From positions 2,551,501 to 2,615,500 of the forward strand of contig NZ_BLIN01000005.1 in the NCBI RefSeq assembly GCF_009811555.1: 64,000 bases of DNA, in the 5' to 3' direction. The notes under the pieces are model-generated. The model did no database searches, had not been told where the DNA came from, and saw only the letters and a program-made list of their open reading frames with translations. The stretch comes from Streptomyces caniferus (lineage in GTDB: Bacteria; Actinomycetota; Actinomycetes; Streptomycetales; Streptomycetaceae). How positions within the stretch are numbered: position 1 is the stretch's first letter; each line of letters starts with the position of its first letter. Shown here in pieces: positions 1-9,396 of the stretch. The position numbers were made by a program, and so were the translations under genes.

Positions 1-1343
1 AGCGGGCCGGGCTCTTCGAACGGATGCGGCGCGAGGCACGGGCCGCGGCCCGCCTCGACCATCCCGCGGTGGTGAACGTCCATGACGTCGCCGTGGAGGA
101 GGGGCAGCCGTGGATCGTCATGGAGTTCGTCCAGGGACGCTCCCTCGGCGACGCGCTCCAGGAGGGCACGCTCGGCGCGCGCGACGCCGCCCGGATCGGG
201 CTGGAGGTGCTGGGCGCACTGGAGGCCGCGCACGCCGCCGGGATCCTGCACCGCGACGTGAAGCCGGACAACGTCATGCTCGGCCGCCACGACCGCGTCG
301 TCCTCACCGACTTCGGCATCGCGCAGATCGAGGGCGAGACCAAGCTGACCGAGACCGGCGGGTTCGTCGGCTCCCCCGAATTCATCGCGCCCGAGCGGGT
401 GTTGGGGCAGCAGCCCGGCAGCGCCTCCGACCTGTGGTCGCTCGGCGTCGTGCTGTACGCGGCGACGGAGGGCGTCTCGCCGTTCCGCCGCACCAACACC
501 CCCGCCACGCTGCAGGCCGTGCTGAACGCGGCCCCGGCAGCCCCGACCGCGGCCGGTGGTGGTCCGCTGGCCGAGGCCGTCCAGGGTCTGCTGCAGAAGG
601 ATCCGGCGCACCGGCCGAGTGCGGCGCAGGTGCGCGAGCTGCTCGAACGCGCTGTGCAGCCCCCGCCCCCGGTCGTGCGGACCGGCGATCCGGAGGCCGG
701 TCAGGGTGTCCGCCTCGGCCGCAAGGCACTCCTCGGGATCGGCGCCGGAGTCGTGGCACTGGCGGTGGCGGCCTACCTGGTGCTCGCGGATCCGTTCGCC
801 GGGCCGTTGCCCGAGGGATGGAAGATCCGCCAGGAGGCGGGGACGCTGAACGCGGACGTCGCGGTGCCCGCCGGCTACCTCCGGATCCCGGACGAGGACG
901 ACCCCTCCGTGATGACGTACAAGGATCCCAGCGGTGCGGTCACCGTCGAGCTGACCCGGTGGGACCACGTACGGCAGAAAACCGACATCTCGGGGACCGC
1001 CGACGCCCAGGCGTTCAAGGACTCGGACGCGATCAAGGGCGGCTCCTTCTCGGGGTCGGGGACCTCGATGTCCTCGGACACCAAGGCCCGCAGCAGCACG
1101 GACGCCAATGTCACGTACCAGGGCCGCGATGCCGCGCTGAACACCGTCACCTACGGCACGAGCGGCTCCGGTGTGGACATCGACGGGGACGTCCCGCGCG
1201 AGGCCAAGGCGTTCTACTACCGGACCCACGCCGGTGACATGTACCGGTTGTGGGTGGACTACCCGGGCAAGGGCGACGTCACCGCCCGCGGCCGCGAGGT
1301 CGCCCGGGTCGCGATCGCCAACCTGGACCTTCACAAGCCCTGA
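1..1343 (+). CDS. Serine/threonine protein kinase, 5' end outside window
   Basis: Hanks-type (PknB-like) receptor kinase that phosphorylates Ser/Thr of unknown partners from the cytoplasmic face of the membrane. The first complete codon is at base 3 and the frame is open to the window edge, so the glycine loop and catalytic lysine lie outside. Visible are the catalytic loop HRDVKPDN (about base 249), DFG (about 309) and the activation-segment end SPEFIAPE. A transmembrane helix (about 721-786) is followed by a roughly 185-residue outer domain without PASTA repeats, so the ligand is unknown. The kinase assignment is firm; the specific role is not recognisable. Confidence 0.93.
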   Translation, partial: RAGLFERMRREARAAARLDHPAVVNVHDVAVEEGQPWIVMEFVQGRSLGDALQEGTLGARDAARIGLEVLGALEAAHAAGILHRDVKPDNVMLGRHDRVVLTDFGIAQIEGETKLTETGGFVGSPEFIAPERVLGQQPGSASDLWSLGVVLYAATEGVSPFRRTNTPATLQAVLNAAPAAPTAAGGGPLAEAVQGLLQKDPAHRPSAAQVRELLERAVQPPPPVVRTGDPEAGQGVRLGRKALLGIGAGVVALAVAAYLVLADPFAGPLPEGWKIRQEAGTLNADVAVPAGYLRIPDEDDPSVMTYKDPSGAVTVELTRWDHVRQKTDISGTADAQAFKDSDAIKGGSFSGSGTSMSSDTKARSSTDANVTYQGRDAALNTVTYGTSGSGVDIDGDVPREAKAFYYRTHAGDMYRLWVDYPGKGDVTARGREVARVAIANLDLHKP

Positions 1344-1379
1344 GGCCGCTGTACGCCGTCCGGCCCGGATGGCCGCCCG

Positions 1380-1401
1380 CTGCCGCCGTGCGCGGCGGCG
1401 G
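1380..1401. terminator. GC hairpin between convergent genes
   Basis: CTGCCGCCG (1380-1388) pairs with CGGCGGCGG (1393-1401) through a 4-nt loop, with one G-T wobble. It lies between the ends of the kinase gene and the leftward DUF4287 gene, so it may serve both strands. There is no T-run, as is usual in Streptomyces. Confidence 0.4.
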
Positions 1402-1419
1402 GGCCGCCCCGCCCGCGGT

Positions 1420-1632
1420 CTACCGGCCGGCGGCCTCCTTGAGGGTGTGGGCGACCAGGGCGTTGGCGTGGCCGTGGCCCAGGCCGTGTTCGGTCTTGAG
1501 CCAGGCCACCAGCTCCATGTGCCGGGTGAGCGGCGAGGCGGTGATCAGGCTCTTCCACTCGGCTATCGGGCGGCCGTACTTCTTCTCGATCGACGGGAAA
1601 TAACTCGCGGGGCCCTGCACGGTGTTGGTCAT
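1420..1632 (-). CDS. DUF4287 domain small protein
   Basis: A 70-residue cytoplasmic protein whose whole length matches the DUF4287 pattern: an N-terminal segment YFPSIEKKYGRPIAEW, then a helical part with LVAWLKTEHGLGHGHANALV. The molecular role of the family is unknown. I chose the ATG at 1632 because the family starts shortly before the YFPSI motif; the reading frame continues upstream to an ATG at 1683 that would add 17 basic residues without family support. It follows the lacI gene by 69 bp on the same strand and could be co-transcribed, although no functional link to sugar use is evident. Confidence 0.75.
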   Translation of the reverse strand: MTNTVQGPASYFPSIEKKYGRPIAEWKSLITASPLTRHMELVAWLKTEHGLGHGHANALVAHTLKEAAGR

Positions 1633-1701
1633 GGAGGCAGCATGGCACCCCCCACTGACAATCCGGCGGGCCCGCGTGCGCACCTGCCCCGGGACGCGCG
1701 G

Positions 1702-2757
1702 TCAGGTCCGCAGCGGACCCGTCGACCCCCGCACCACCAGCTCCGGCTGGAAGACGAACTCCGTGCGCTGGGGCGGGCTCTGGCGGCCCTGGGCGCGTTC
1801 GTGGATCTCCTCGATCAGGGCGCCGACCGCCGCCGTGGCCATCGCCTGCACCGGCTGGCGCACCGTGGTCAGCGGCGGGTCGGTGAAGGCGATCAGCTGC
1901 GAGTCGTCGAAGCCGACGACCGAGATGTCGCCCGGGACGTCCAGACCGCGCTGGCGGGCCGCGCGGACGACGCCGAGCGCCATCAGATCGCTGCCGCAGA
2001 CGACGCCGGTGCAGCCCTGGTCGAGCAGTGCGGCGGCGGCCGCATGGCCCCCCTCCACGCTGAACAGGGTGTGCTGGACGCGCCGTTCGGCCTGCCCCCT
2101 CGACAGGCCGAACGACTCGCCCAGCGCCGCCGCGAAGCCCTCGGCCTTGCGGCGGGAGGGCACGTAGCGGGCCGGGCCGACGGCCAGCCCGATCCGCTCG
2201 TGCCCCAGTTCGGCCAGGTGGCGTACGGCCATCCGGGCCGCCGCGCCGTCGTCGGGTGAGACGAACGGCGCGTCGATGTGCGCGTTGTAGCCGTTGATGA
2301 GGACGTACGGGACGCCCCGGGCCGCCAGCCGGGCGTAGCGGGACGGGTCGGCGCCGGTGTCCGCGTGCAGGCCGGACAGGAAGACGATGCCGGTGACGCC
2401 GCGCTCCTCCAACTGCTCGACGAGTTCGTCCTCGGTGGCTCCGCCCGGCATCTGGGTGCACAGCACCGGGGTGTAGCCGTGGCCCGCCAGTGACTGCTCG
2501 ATGATCTGGGCGAAGGCCGGGAAGATCGGGTTGGTCAGCTCCGGGATGACCAGCCCTACCAGGCCGGCGCTGCGCCGTCGCAGCCGTACGGGGCGCTCGT
2601 AGCCGAGGACGTCGAGCGCGGCGAGCACCCGCTGCCGGGTGCCCGCCGCCACGCCCGCCTTGCCGTTCAGGACCCGGCTGACGGTCGCCTCGCTGACCTG
2701 CGACTGGGCGGCGATGTCGGACAGCCGGGGGGTGGCAGGGATGTCGGGCAGGGTCAC
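1702..2757 (-). CDS. LacI-family regulator, MalR-like paralogue 1
   Basis: A 351-residue LacI/GalR repressor. Residues 12-60 form the helix-turn-helix and hinge (RLSDIAAQSQVSEATVSRVL), followed by a periplasmic-binding-protein-like sensor domain. It is strikingly similar to the second LacI protein at 9397-10446, sharing for example the segments VLAALDVLGYERPVRLR and VVGFDDS. The GTG start at 2757 overlaps the alpha-glucosidase stop as GTGA, giving translational coupling. It is the last gene of the leftward malEFG-glucosidase operon. It probably senses maltose-type sugars; division of labour with the other copy is unknown. Confidence 0.9.
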   Translation of the reverse strand: MTLPDIPATPRLSDIAAQSQVSEATVSRVLNGKAGVAAGTRQRVLAALDVLGYERPVRLRRRSAGLVGLVIPELTNPIFPAFAQIIEQSLAGHGYTPVLCTQMPGGATEDELVEQLEERGVTGIVFLSGLHADTGADPSRYARLAARGVPYVLINGYNAHIDAPFVSPDDGAAARMAVRHLAELGHERIGLAVGPARYVPSRRKAEGFAAALGESFGLSRGQAERRVQHTLFSVEGGHAAAAALLDQGCTGVVCGSDLMALGVVRAARQRGLDVPGDISVVGFDDSQLIAFTDPPLTTVRQPVQAMATAAVGALIEEIHERAQGRQSPPQRTEFVFQPELVVRGSTGPLRT

Positions 2758-4340
2758 TCCTCCCACCAGACGGCGGTGTCGGCGGGCAGCTCGACGTCCC
2801 CGTCGGATGCGTCCAGTTGACGGGAGGAGAGCAGCGGCCGGCCGGGGGCGGGCAGGCGGGCCGGGGCGTCGGTCGTGTTGACCGTGCAGACCAGGCCGCC
2901 GGGGCGCCGGAAGGCCAGGACGCCGTCGGGGGCGTCCAGCCACTCCACGGAGTCCCCCGCGCCGAGGCCGGGGTGGGCGCGCCGCAGACCGAGGGCGGTG
3001 CGGTAGAGCTCCAGGGTGGAGGCCGGGTCGCCGGTCTGGGCCTCGACGGTGAGCGGTGCCCAGTCGGCGGGCTGCGGCAGCCAGCTGCCGCCGTCGCCGA
3101 AGCCGTACGGGGCCGCGTCGCCGCTCCAGGGGAGCGGGACCCGGCAGCCGTCGCGCAGCCCGTCCTGGCCGGTGGCCCGGAAGAAGGACGGGTCCTGGCG
3201 GACCTCGTCGGGCAGGTCGGTGACCTCGGGCAGGCCCAGTTCCTCGCCCTGGTAGAGGTAGGCGGAGCCGGGCAGCGCCAGCATCAACAGGGTGGCGGCG
3301 CGGGCGCGGTCCGGGCCGCCACCGAGGCGGGTGCGGTGGCGTACGACATCGTGGTTGGACAGCACCCAGGTGGTGGGGGCCGCCACCGGGCGCATGGCGT
3401 CGAGGGAGGAGTCGATCGCCTCGCGGAGGGCCGCCGCGTCCCACCCCGTGTTCAAGTAATGGAAGTTGAAGGCCTGGTGGAGTTCGTCGGGGCGGACGTA
3501 GAGGGCGGTGCGGTCCGCGCTGGGTGCCCAGGCCTCGGCGACCGCGATCCGCTCGCCGGAGTACTCGTCGAGGACGGTGCGCCAGGAGCGGTAGATGTCG
3601 TGGACGCCGTCCTGGTCGAAGAACGGCAGGACCTGGTTGCCGAGCAGTTTCAGCTGCTCGCCGTGGCCCATGTCGGGCAGGCCGGGAGCCTTGACCAGGC
3701 CGTGGGCGACGTCCACCCGGAAGCCGTCCACGCCCAGGTCCAGCCAGAAGCGCAGGATCGAGCGGAACTCGTCCTGGACGGCGGGGTGGTCCCAGTTGAA
3801 GTCGGGCTGTTCGGGGGCGAAGAGGTGGAGGTACCACTCGCCGTCGGGCACCCGCGTCCAGGCCGGGCCGCCGAAGAGGGACTCCCAGTCGTTGGGCGGC
3901 TCCTCGCCGTTCTCACCGCGTCCCTTGCGGAAGTGGAAGCGCTCGCGGATCGTCGAGCCGGGGCCCTCGGCGAGTGCGCGGCGGAACCATTCGTGCTGGT
4001 CGGAGCAGTGGTTGGGGACGAGGTCGACGATGATGCGCAGGCCGAGGCGGTGGGCCTCGGCGATGACGGCCTCGGCGTCGGCCAGGGTGCCGAACATCGG
4101 GTCGATGGTGCGGTAGTCGGCGACGTCGTAGCCGGCGTCGGCCTGCGGGGAGGCGTAGAACGGGCTGAGCCAGACGGCGTCGACCCCCAGGTCGCGCAGG
4201 TACGGCAGCCGGTCGCGGATGCCCGCCAGGTCCCCCATACCGTCGCCGTTGCCGTCGGCGAAGCTGCGCGGATAGACCTGGTAGATCACCGCGTGGCGCC
4301 ACCAGTCGGTGGCAGGAGTGACGTTGTGCTGAGGGGTCAT
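2754..4340 (-). CDS. GH13 alpha-glucosidase, copy 1
   Basis: A 528-residue cytoplasmic glycoside hydrolase of family 13 (oligo-1,6-glucosidase/AglA type) that releases glucose from imported maltose or maltodextrin. The (beta/alpha)8 barrel carries DGFRVDVAHG (nucleophile Asp), VAEAW (acid/base Glu) and LSNHDVVRH (transition-state Asp). There is no signal peptide, consistent with hydrolysis after uptake. It lies 1 bp after malG and overlaps the following lacI by 4 bp. A close paralogue sits at 7699-9372 on the other strand. Exact linkage preference (alpha-1,4 or alpha-1,6) cannot be read from the sequence. Confidence 0.93.
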   Translation of the reverse strand: MTPQHNVTPATDWWRHAVIYQVYPRSFADGNGDGMGDLAGIRDRLPYLRDLGVDAVWLSPFYASPQADAGYDVADYRTIDPMFGTLADAEAVIAEAHRLGLRIIVDLVPNHCSDQHEWFRRALAEGPGSTIRERFHFRKGRGENGEEPPNDWESLFGGPAWTRVPDGEWYLHLFAPEQPDFNWDHPAVQDEFRSILRFWLDLGVDGFRVDVAHGLVKAPGLPDMGHGEQLKLLGNQVLPFFDQDGVHDIYRSWRTVLDEYSGERIAVAEAWAPSADRTALYVRPDELHQAFNFHYLNTGWDAAALREAIDSSLDAMRPVAAPTTWVLSNHDVVRHRTRLGGGPDRARAATLLMLALPGSAYLYQGEELGLPEVTDLPDEVRQDPSFFRATGQDGLRDGCRVPLPWSGDAAPYGFGDGGSWLPQPADWAPLTVEAQTGDPASTLELYRTALGLRRAHPGLGAGDSVEWLDAPDGVLAFRRPGGLVCTVNTTDAPARLPAPGRPLLSSRQLDASDGDVELPADTAVWWEE

Positions 4341-4341
4341 G

Positions 4342-5262
4342 TCATCCCTTGGTGGTGCCGGCGGTCAGTCCGGCGACGAGGTGGCGCTGGGCGAAGGCGA
4401 AGACGAGTGCCGCCGGTACGGCGATGATCACGGCGGCGGCGGTCATCGAACCCCAGTCGTTGGTGTACTGGTTGACGAAGGTCTGCAGGCCGCCGGCGAG
4501 CGTCAGGTTCTCCTCACCGGTCATGAAGGCGGAGGCGTAGGCGACCTCGGCCCAGGCGGTGACGAAGGTGTAGAAGCCGGTGACCGCGAGCCCCGGTCTG
4601 GCGAGCGGGAGGACCAGGCGCCAGAAGGTGCCGAAGGGGTTGAGGCCGTCGACCCGTCCGGATTCGTCGATCTCCACCGGGATGGTGTCGAAGTAGCCCT
4701 TCATCATCCAGGCGCAGAACGGGACGGCGATGGTGAGGTACGTGATGACCAGGCCCGCGGGCTGGTTGAGCAGGCCCAGGCTCGCCAGCAGGTTGTACAG
4801 CGGCACGATCAGCACCGCCACCGGGAACATCTGGGTGATCAGCAGCAGCCACATCAGCGGGCGCATCCCGGGGAAGCGGAAGCGGCTGACGGCGTAGCCG
4901 GTGGTGGCGGCGATGAAGACGCCGAGGACGGTGGTCAGCCCGACGATGATCACGGAGTTCTTGAACCAGGTCAGGAACTCGGTGTCGGCCAGTACGTGGG
5001 TGTAGTTGGCGACGGTGAAGTGGGTGACGAGGCTGGTGGAGAAGGCGTCGTTCCTGGGCTTGAAGGACGTCACCAGCAGCCAGAGCGGCGGGAAGACGGC
5101 CACGACCGCGGCGAGGGCGAGGGCCGCGTGCAGGCCGGCGGACGCCAGGCTGGAGCGTTCGTTGCGCTTGCGGGGCGTGCGCGCCGCATTCGTGCGCGCC
5201 GTGCCGGTGGGCGGGGTGCTCGTACGTGTCGTACGCGTGCGGGACGTGCTCGTGGGGGTCAT
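4342..5262 (-). CDS. malG: Maltose/maltodextrin ABC permease MalG
   Basis: A 306-residue inner-membrane permease of the MalG group. A Thr/Arg-rich hydrophilic N-terminus of about 40 residues precedes six predicted helices, and the ATPase-contact EAA loop is seen as EIDESGRVDGLNPFGTFWRL. The ATG at 5262 lies 2 bp past the malF stop; an in-frame GTG at 5268 overlapping that stop is an alternative, with GAGAGG upstream of both. No ATPase gene is present here; in streptomycetes such importers share the MsiK ATPase encoded elsewhere. Confidence 0.93.
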   Translation of the reverse strand: MTPTSTSRTRTTRTSTPPTGTARTNAARTPRKRNERSSLASAGLHAALALAAVVAVFPPLWLLVTSFKPRNDAFSTSLVTHFTVANYTHVLADTEFLTWFKNSVIIVGLTTVLGVFIAATTGYAVSRFRFPGMRPLMWLLLITQMFPVAVLIVPLYNLLASLGLLNQPAGLVITYLTIAVPFCAWMMKGYFDTIPVEIDESGRVDGLNPFGTFWRLVLPLARPGLAVTGFYTFVTAWAEVAYASAFMTGEENLTLAGGLQTFVNQYTNDWGSMTAAAVIIAVPAALVFAFAQRHLVAGLTAGTTKG

Positions 5263-5264
5263 GG

Positions 5265-6200
5265 TCACCACACCTCTCCCTGCTTGCGCAGCGCCCGGCG
5301 GTAGACGACCGCGACGACCGAGAGCAGGACCAGGATCAGGACGCCCCAGGCCGCGGACTCGGAGAAGTTGCGGGGGCTGTCGAGGAAGGAGAGCCGGTAG
5401 GCGTAGGTCACCAGGATCTCGGTGGCGTCGCCGGGGCCGCCCCGGGTCAGCAGGAAGATCACCGGGAACATGTTGAAGGTCCAGATGGTGGAGAGCAGGA
5501 TCACCGTGCTGCTGACCGCGCGCAGTCCGGGGACGGTGATGTTGCGGAACCGCTGCCAGGCGCCCGCGCCGTCCATCTCGGCGGCCTCGTACAGCTCGCC
5601 GGGTATGGACTGCAGGCCGCCGAGCAGCGCGACCAGCATGAAGGGCACGCCCAGCCAGACGTTGACGGCGATGACCGAGAGCTTGGCCCAGGTCGGGTCG
5701 TTGAGCCACGGGACGGCGTCGATGCCGCCGCCGGCCAGCAGCTTGTTGAGGATGCCGTTCTTCTCGTTGTAGAGCATCCGCCAGGTGAAGACCGAGATGA
5801 AGGCGGGGATGGCCCACGGCAGGATCAGTGCCAGGCGGTAGAAGGTGCGGCCGCGCAGCGTGCGGTTGAGCATGTTCGCCAGGGCGAGGCCGATCAGGAA
5901 GGTCAGCGAGACGCAGCCGACGGTCCATACGACGGTCCAGCCCAGACGGTCCCAGAAGACGCCGTCGGACAGCACGGCCTGGTAGTTGTCCAGGCCGGTG
6001 AACTTGTAGGTGGCGGGGAGGTGGTTGACGCCGATGTTCCGCTCGACGTTGGCCTCATTGGCGTCGGTGAGCGAGAGGAAGACGCCGCGCACCAGCGGAT
6101 AGCCGATGATCACCCCGATGACGAGTACCACCGGGGCGACCATCGTCCATGCGTACCAGTGGGTGCCCAGCGCCCGGCGCACCCGTACAGCAACGGTCAC
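5265..6200 (-). CDS. malF: Maltose/maltodextrin ABC permease MalF
   Basis: A 311-residue membrane permease partner of MalG, with six predicted helices and the EAA loop segment ELYEAAEMDGAGAWQRFRNI. It lacks the large periplasmic P2 domain of enterobacterial MalF, as is normal for Gram-positive versions. The GTG start at 6200 overlaps the malE stop (GTGA), indicating translational coupling in a malE-malF-malG-glucosidase-lacI operon. Confidence 0.93.
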   Translation of the reverse strand: MTVAVRVRRALGTHWYAWTMVAPVVLVIGVIIGYPLVRGVFLSLTDANEANVERNIGVNHLPATYKFTGLDNYQAVLSDGVFWDRLGWTVVWTVGCVSLTFLIGLALANMLNRTLRGRTFYRLALILPWAIPAFISVFTWRMLYNEKNGILNKLLAGGGIDAVPWLNDPTWAKLSVIAVNVWLGVPFMLVALLGGLQSIPGELYEAAEMDGAGAWQRFRNITVPGLRAVSSTVILLSTIWTFNMFPVIFLLTRGGPGDATEILVTYAYRLSFLDSPRNFSESAAWGVLILVLLSVVAVVYRRALRKQGEVW

Positions 6201-7474
6201 TTGTAGTCCTTGAGCAGCTTCCGGTAGGCGTCGCCGGTCGCCTTGGCGGCCTGCTCGGGCGTGGCGGAGCCGGTGAGCACCTTGTTCATCTGGACCTTGA
6301 CCGGCTCGAAGAGGGAGTTGCCCTCGGCGATCCAGGGGCGCTGGACGGCGCCGTCGACGGCGGGCTTGAAGAACCTGACCATCTCGTTGTTCTTGACGGC
6401 CGGCACCTCGTACACGGACTTGCGGGTGGGCAGCAGGCTGAGCTTCTCGTTGGTCTGCTGCTGGACCGTGGCCGAGCTCATGTACTTGACGAAGGCGTAG
6501 GAGGCCTGGAGGTTCTTGCTGCCGGCGTAGACGGAGAGGTTCCAGCCGCCCTGCGGGGAGCCCTGGGCCTTGGAGCCGGCGGGCACGGGGGCGACGCCGA
6601 GGTTCGCCTTGTCCTTGAAGGCCTTGCCGGCGCGGGCGCCCTCGATGTCCCAGGGGCCGTCGACGGCCATCGCGACGGTGCCGTCCTTGAGGGCCTTGAG
6701 CTGGTTCTCCTGGCCGTCGGTGGCGTCGGTGACCGCGGCCTTGGAGTCGACCAGGCCCTTGATGGTCTGGAACGCCTTGACGCCGGCGCCGTCGTCGATC
6801 TCCACGACCTTGTCGCGGGCGTCGACCATGTCACCGCCCTCGCCGTAGAGGTAGGGCAGGAACCAGTAGGGGTCGTCGCCGCGCAGGTAGAGGGCGGTGG
6901 CGCCGGTCTTGGCCTTGATCTTCTTGGCCGTCTTGGCCAGCTCGTCGAAGGTCTTGGGCACCCCGACGCCGGCGTCCTTGAGGAGCTTCTTGTTGTAGAA
7001 GAGGCCGAGGGTGTCGATGACCTGCGGCGCGGCGTAGGTCTTGCCCTTGAACTTCGTGGAGCCGACGGCCTGCGGGAGATAGTCGTCGGTCTTGTCGAGG
7101 GCGGGGGTGTTGTCGAGGGGCGCGAGGTAGCCGAGGTTGGCGAAGTCGGCGACCCAGGCGACCTCGGTGCGCATCACGTCGGGGGCGCCGGAGTTGCCGC
7201 CGGCCGCGTTCTTGAACTTGGCGTTGGCGTCGCCGAACGGCACGTTCACATAGTTGACGTGGACCTTCGGGTGCTCCTTCTGGAAACCTTCGGCAAGCTT
7301 GCGGTACGTCGCCTTCTCGGCGTCGTTGGAGGTGTCCCAGAAGGTAACGGTTCCGGACAGTTCGCCCCCGCTGTTGCCGCCACTGCCGCCGTCACCTCCG
7401 CCGCACGCCGTCGCCGCCAGTGCCAGGCCCGCTACCAGCGCGGTGGCCGTTACGCCCCGTATGCCACGCCGCAT
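6197..7474 (-). CDS. malE: Maltose/maltodextrin-binding lipoprotein MalE
   Basis: A 425-residue solute-binding protein of the extracellular cluster-1 family. The N-terminus MRRGIRGVTATALVAGLA leads to a lipobox ALAATAC with the lipidated Cys near residue 24, followed by a Gly/Ser-rich linker. It delivers maltose-type sugars to MalFG. The start is supported by AAGGAG 6 nt upstream. It is first in the leftward operon and is transcribed from the divergent region 7475-7698, which contains MalR-like sites. Confidence 0.93.
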   Translation of the reverse strand: MRRGIRGVTATALVAGLALAATACGGGDGGSGGNSGGELSGTVTFWDTSNDAEKATYRKLAEGFQKEHPKVHVNYVNVPFGDANAKFKNAAGGNSGAPDVMRTEVAWVADFANLGYLAPLDNTPALDKTDDYLPQAVGSTKFKGKTYAAPQVIDTLGLFYNKKLLKDAGVGVPKTFDELAKTAKKIKAKTGATALYLRGDDPYWFLPYLYGEGGDMVDARDKVVEIDDGAGVKAFQTIKGLVDSKAAVTDATDGQENQLKALKDGTVAMAVDGPWDIEGARAGKAFKDKANLGVAPVPAGSKAQGSPQGGWNLSVYAGSKNLQASYAFVKYMSSATVQQQTNEKLSLLPTRKSVYEVPAVKNNEMVRFFKPAVDGAVQRPWIAEGNSLFEPVKVQMNKVLTGSATPEQAAKATGDAYRKLLKDYK

Positions 7475-7544
7475 GTGAACTCCTTAGGGAAATGCCTCAG
7501 ATGGCGGTCAGGAACGTAACAGCGCTGAAAACAAACCGAAAGAC

Positions 7545-7565
7545 CTTGCGGCAAATTTCTGCAAG
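7545..7565. promoter_or_regulatory. Candidate MalR operator in the malE/glucosidase divergent region
   Basis: The 224-bp region 7475-7698 separates malE from the rightward glucosidase gene. It is more A/T-rich than its surroundings. CTTGC (7545-7549) and GCAAG (7561-7565) form an inverted pair separated by 11 bp; read on the minus strand this gives CTTGCAG, the element known from Streptomyces amylase and malE promoters. A further TTGCAA lies at 7580-7585. Binding by either LacI protein is inferred. Confidence 0.6.
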
Positions 7566-7698
7566 ACCGTGGGAGCGAATTGCAACGAGATGGCTGGAAC
7601 AGGACCCTCCGGGCGCGCCCGGCACCGTCACCCCGCGCCCGTCCGAGCGTTGATTTGGTGAAGGCACCGACGCCTCTTGACCTCGACAGGGACGGCAG

Positions 7699-9372
7699 AT
7701 GACCCAGGAGCTCACTTCCCCCAGCCCCGCCCCCCAGGCCCCCGGATCGGGCCGAGGTCCGGGATGGTGGCGCGACGCCGTCATCTACCAGGTGTACGTC
7801 CGCTCCTTCGCGGACAGCGACGGCGACGGCATCGGCGATCTGCGCGGGGCCCGCGAGCGGCTGCCGTACCTCAAGGACCTGGGGGTGGACGCCGTCTGGC
7901 TCACCCCGTTCTACGCCTCGCCCCAGGCCGACGGCGGCTACGACGTCGCCGACTACCGCGCCGTCGACCCCCTCTTCGGCACCCTCCAGGACGCCGACGG
8001 CCTGATCCGCGCCGCCCACGACCTGGGCCTGCGGGTGATCGTCGACATCGTCCCCAACCACACCTCCGACCGGCACCCGTGGTTCACGGACCCGGAGCTC
8101 GCCCGGCAGCGCTACCTCTTCCGCCCCGGCAAGGGCGAGGGCGGCGAACTCCCGCCGAACGACTGGGAGTCGGTCTTCGGCGGCCCGGCGTGGACCCGCA
8201 CCGACCGGGGCGACTGGTACCTGCACCTCTTCGCGCCCGAGCAGCCCGACCTGAACTGGGACAACCCGGAGGTGCACGCCGAATTCGAGGCCATCATGCG
8301 CTTCTGGCTCGACCTCGGCGTGGACGGCTTCCGGGTCGATGTCGCCCACGGCATGATCAAGGCGCCCGGCCTGCCGGACATCGGCCACGGCGCCCAGGCC
8401 CAGCTGATCGGCAGCCAGGTGCTGCCGTTCTTCGACCAGGACGGTGTGCACGCCATCCACCGCGCCTGGCGCCGGCTGCTGGACGGCTACGGCGACGCCC
8501 GCGACAAGCAGGTGATCGGCGTCGCCGAGGCCTGGGCCCCCACCGCGGAGCGCCTCGCCCTCTACGTCCGCCCCGACGAACTCCACCAGGCCTTCAACTT
8601 CCAGTTCCTGAACGCCCCTTGGCAGACCGACGCGCTGCGCTCGGTGATCGACGCCTCGCTCGCCGCCACCGCCTCGGTCGGCGCCCCCACCACCTGGGTG
8701 CTGTCCAACCACGACGTCGTCCGCCACACCACCCGCCTCGGCGGCAGCCTCGCCCGCGCCCGCGCCGCCACCCTCCTGATGCTGGCGCTGCCCGGCTCCG
8801 CCTACCTCTACCAGGGCGAGGAACTGGGCCTGCCCGAGGTCACCGACCTGCCCGACGAGGTCCGCCAGGACCCGGCGTTCTTCCGCGGCGGCCGGGCGAC
8901 CGGCGCGGCGGGCCCCGGCACCGACACCGAGTCCGCCCCCGACGGCGTCGCCGCCACCAGCGGGCAGGACGGCTTCCGCGACGGCTGCCGGGTGCCGCTG
9001 CCCTGGTCCGGCGAGTCGCCGCCGTACGGCTTCGGGCCCGGCGGCAGCTGGCTGCCGCAGCCCGCCGACTGGGGTGCCCTCACCGTCGCGGCCCAGACCG
9101 GCGACCCCGCCTCCACCCTGGAGCTCTACCGCGCCGCCCTCGACCTGCGGCGCCGGCTGCCGGGACTGGGCGACGGCGCCATGAGCTGGGCTCCCGCACC
9201 CGAGGGGGTGCTCGCCTTCACCCGCCCCGGCGTGCTGTGCACCGTCAACACCCTGGGGCACGACGTCGAACTGCCCGCGCCCGGAACGCCGCTGTTGTCC
9301 AGTGCCCCGGTGACCGTCCAGGACGCCGCCGCCCGGCTCCCCGGTGACAGCTGCACCTGGTGGGCAATCTGA
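7699..9372 (+). CDS. GH13 alpha-glucosidase, copy 2
   Basis: A 557-residue GH13 enzyme closely related to the copy at 2754-4340, beginning with the common core WWRDAVIYQVYVRSFADSDG. Catalytic motifs are DGFRVDVAHGM, VAEAW and LSNHDVVRH. It differs by a roughly 25-residue Gly/Ala/Thr-rich insert (about residues 397-421, around bases 8890-8965) in the segment following PDEVRQDPAFFR. There is no signal peptide. It diverges from malE and is followed after 24 bp by the second lacI gene, so the glucosidase-lacI pair is present on both flanks of malEFG. Confidence 0.93.
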   Translation: MTQELTSPSPAPQAPGSGRGPGWWRDAVIYQVYVRSFADSDGDGIGDLRGARERLPYLKDLGVDAVWLTPFYASPQADGGYDVADYRAVDPLFGTLQDADGLIRAAHDLGLRVIVDIVPNHTSDRHPWFTDPELARQRYLFRPGKGEGGELPPNDWESVFGGPAWTRTDRGDWYLHLFAPEQPDLNWDNPEVHAEFEAIMRFWLDLGVDGFRVDVAHGMIKAPGLPDIGHGAQAQLIGSQVLPFFDQDGVHAIHRAWRRLLDGYGDARDKQVIGVAEAWAPTAERLALYVRPDELHQAFNFQFLNAPWQTDALRSVIDASLAATASVGAPTTWVLSNHDVVRHTTRLGGSLARARAATLLMLALPGSAYLYQGEELGLPEVTDLPDEVRQDPAFFRGGRATGAAGPGTDTESAPDGVAATSGQDGFRDGCRVPLPWSGESPPYGFGPGGSWLPQPADWGALTVAAQTGDPASTLELYRAALDLRRRLPGLGDGAMSWAPAPEGVLAFTRPGVLCTVNTLGHDVELPAPGTPLLSSAPVTVQDAAARLPGDSCTWWAI

Positions 9373-9396
9373 CAGCAGACCGGTACAGTCCCACCC

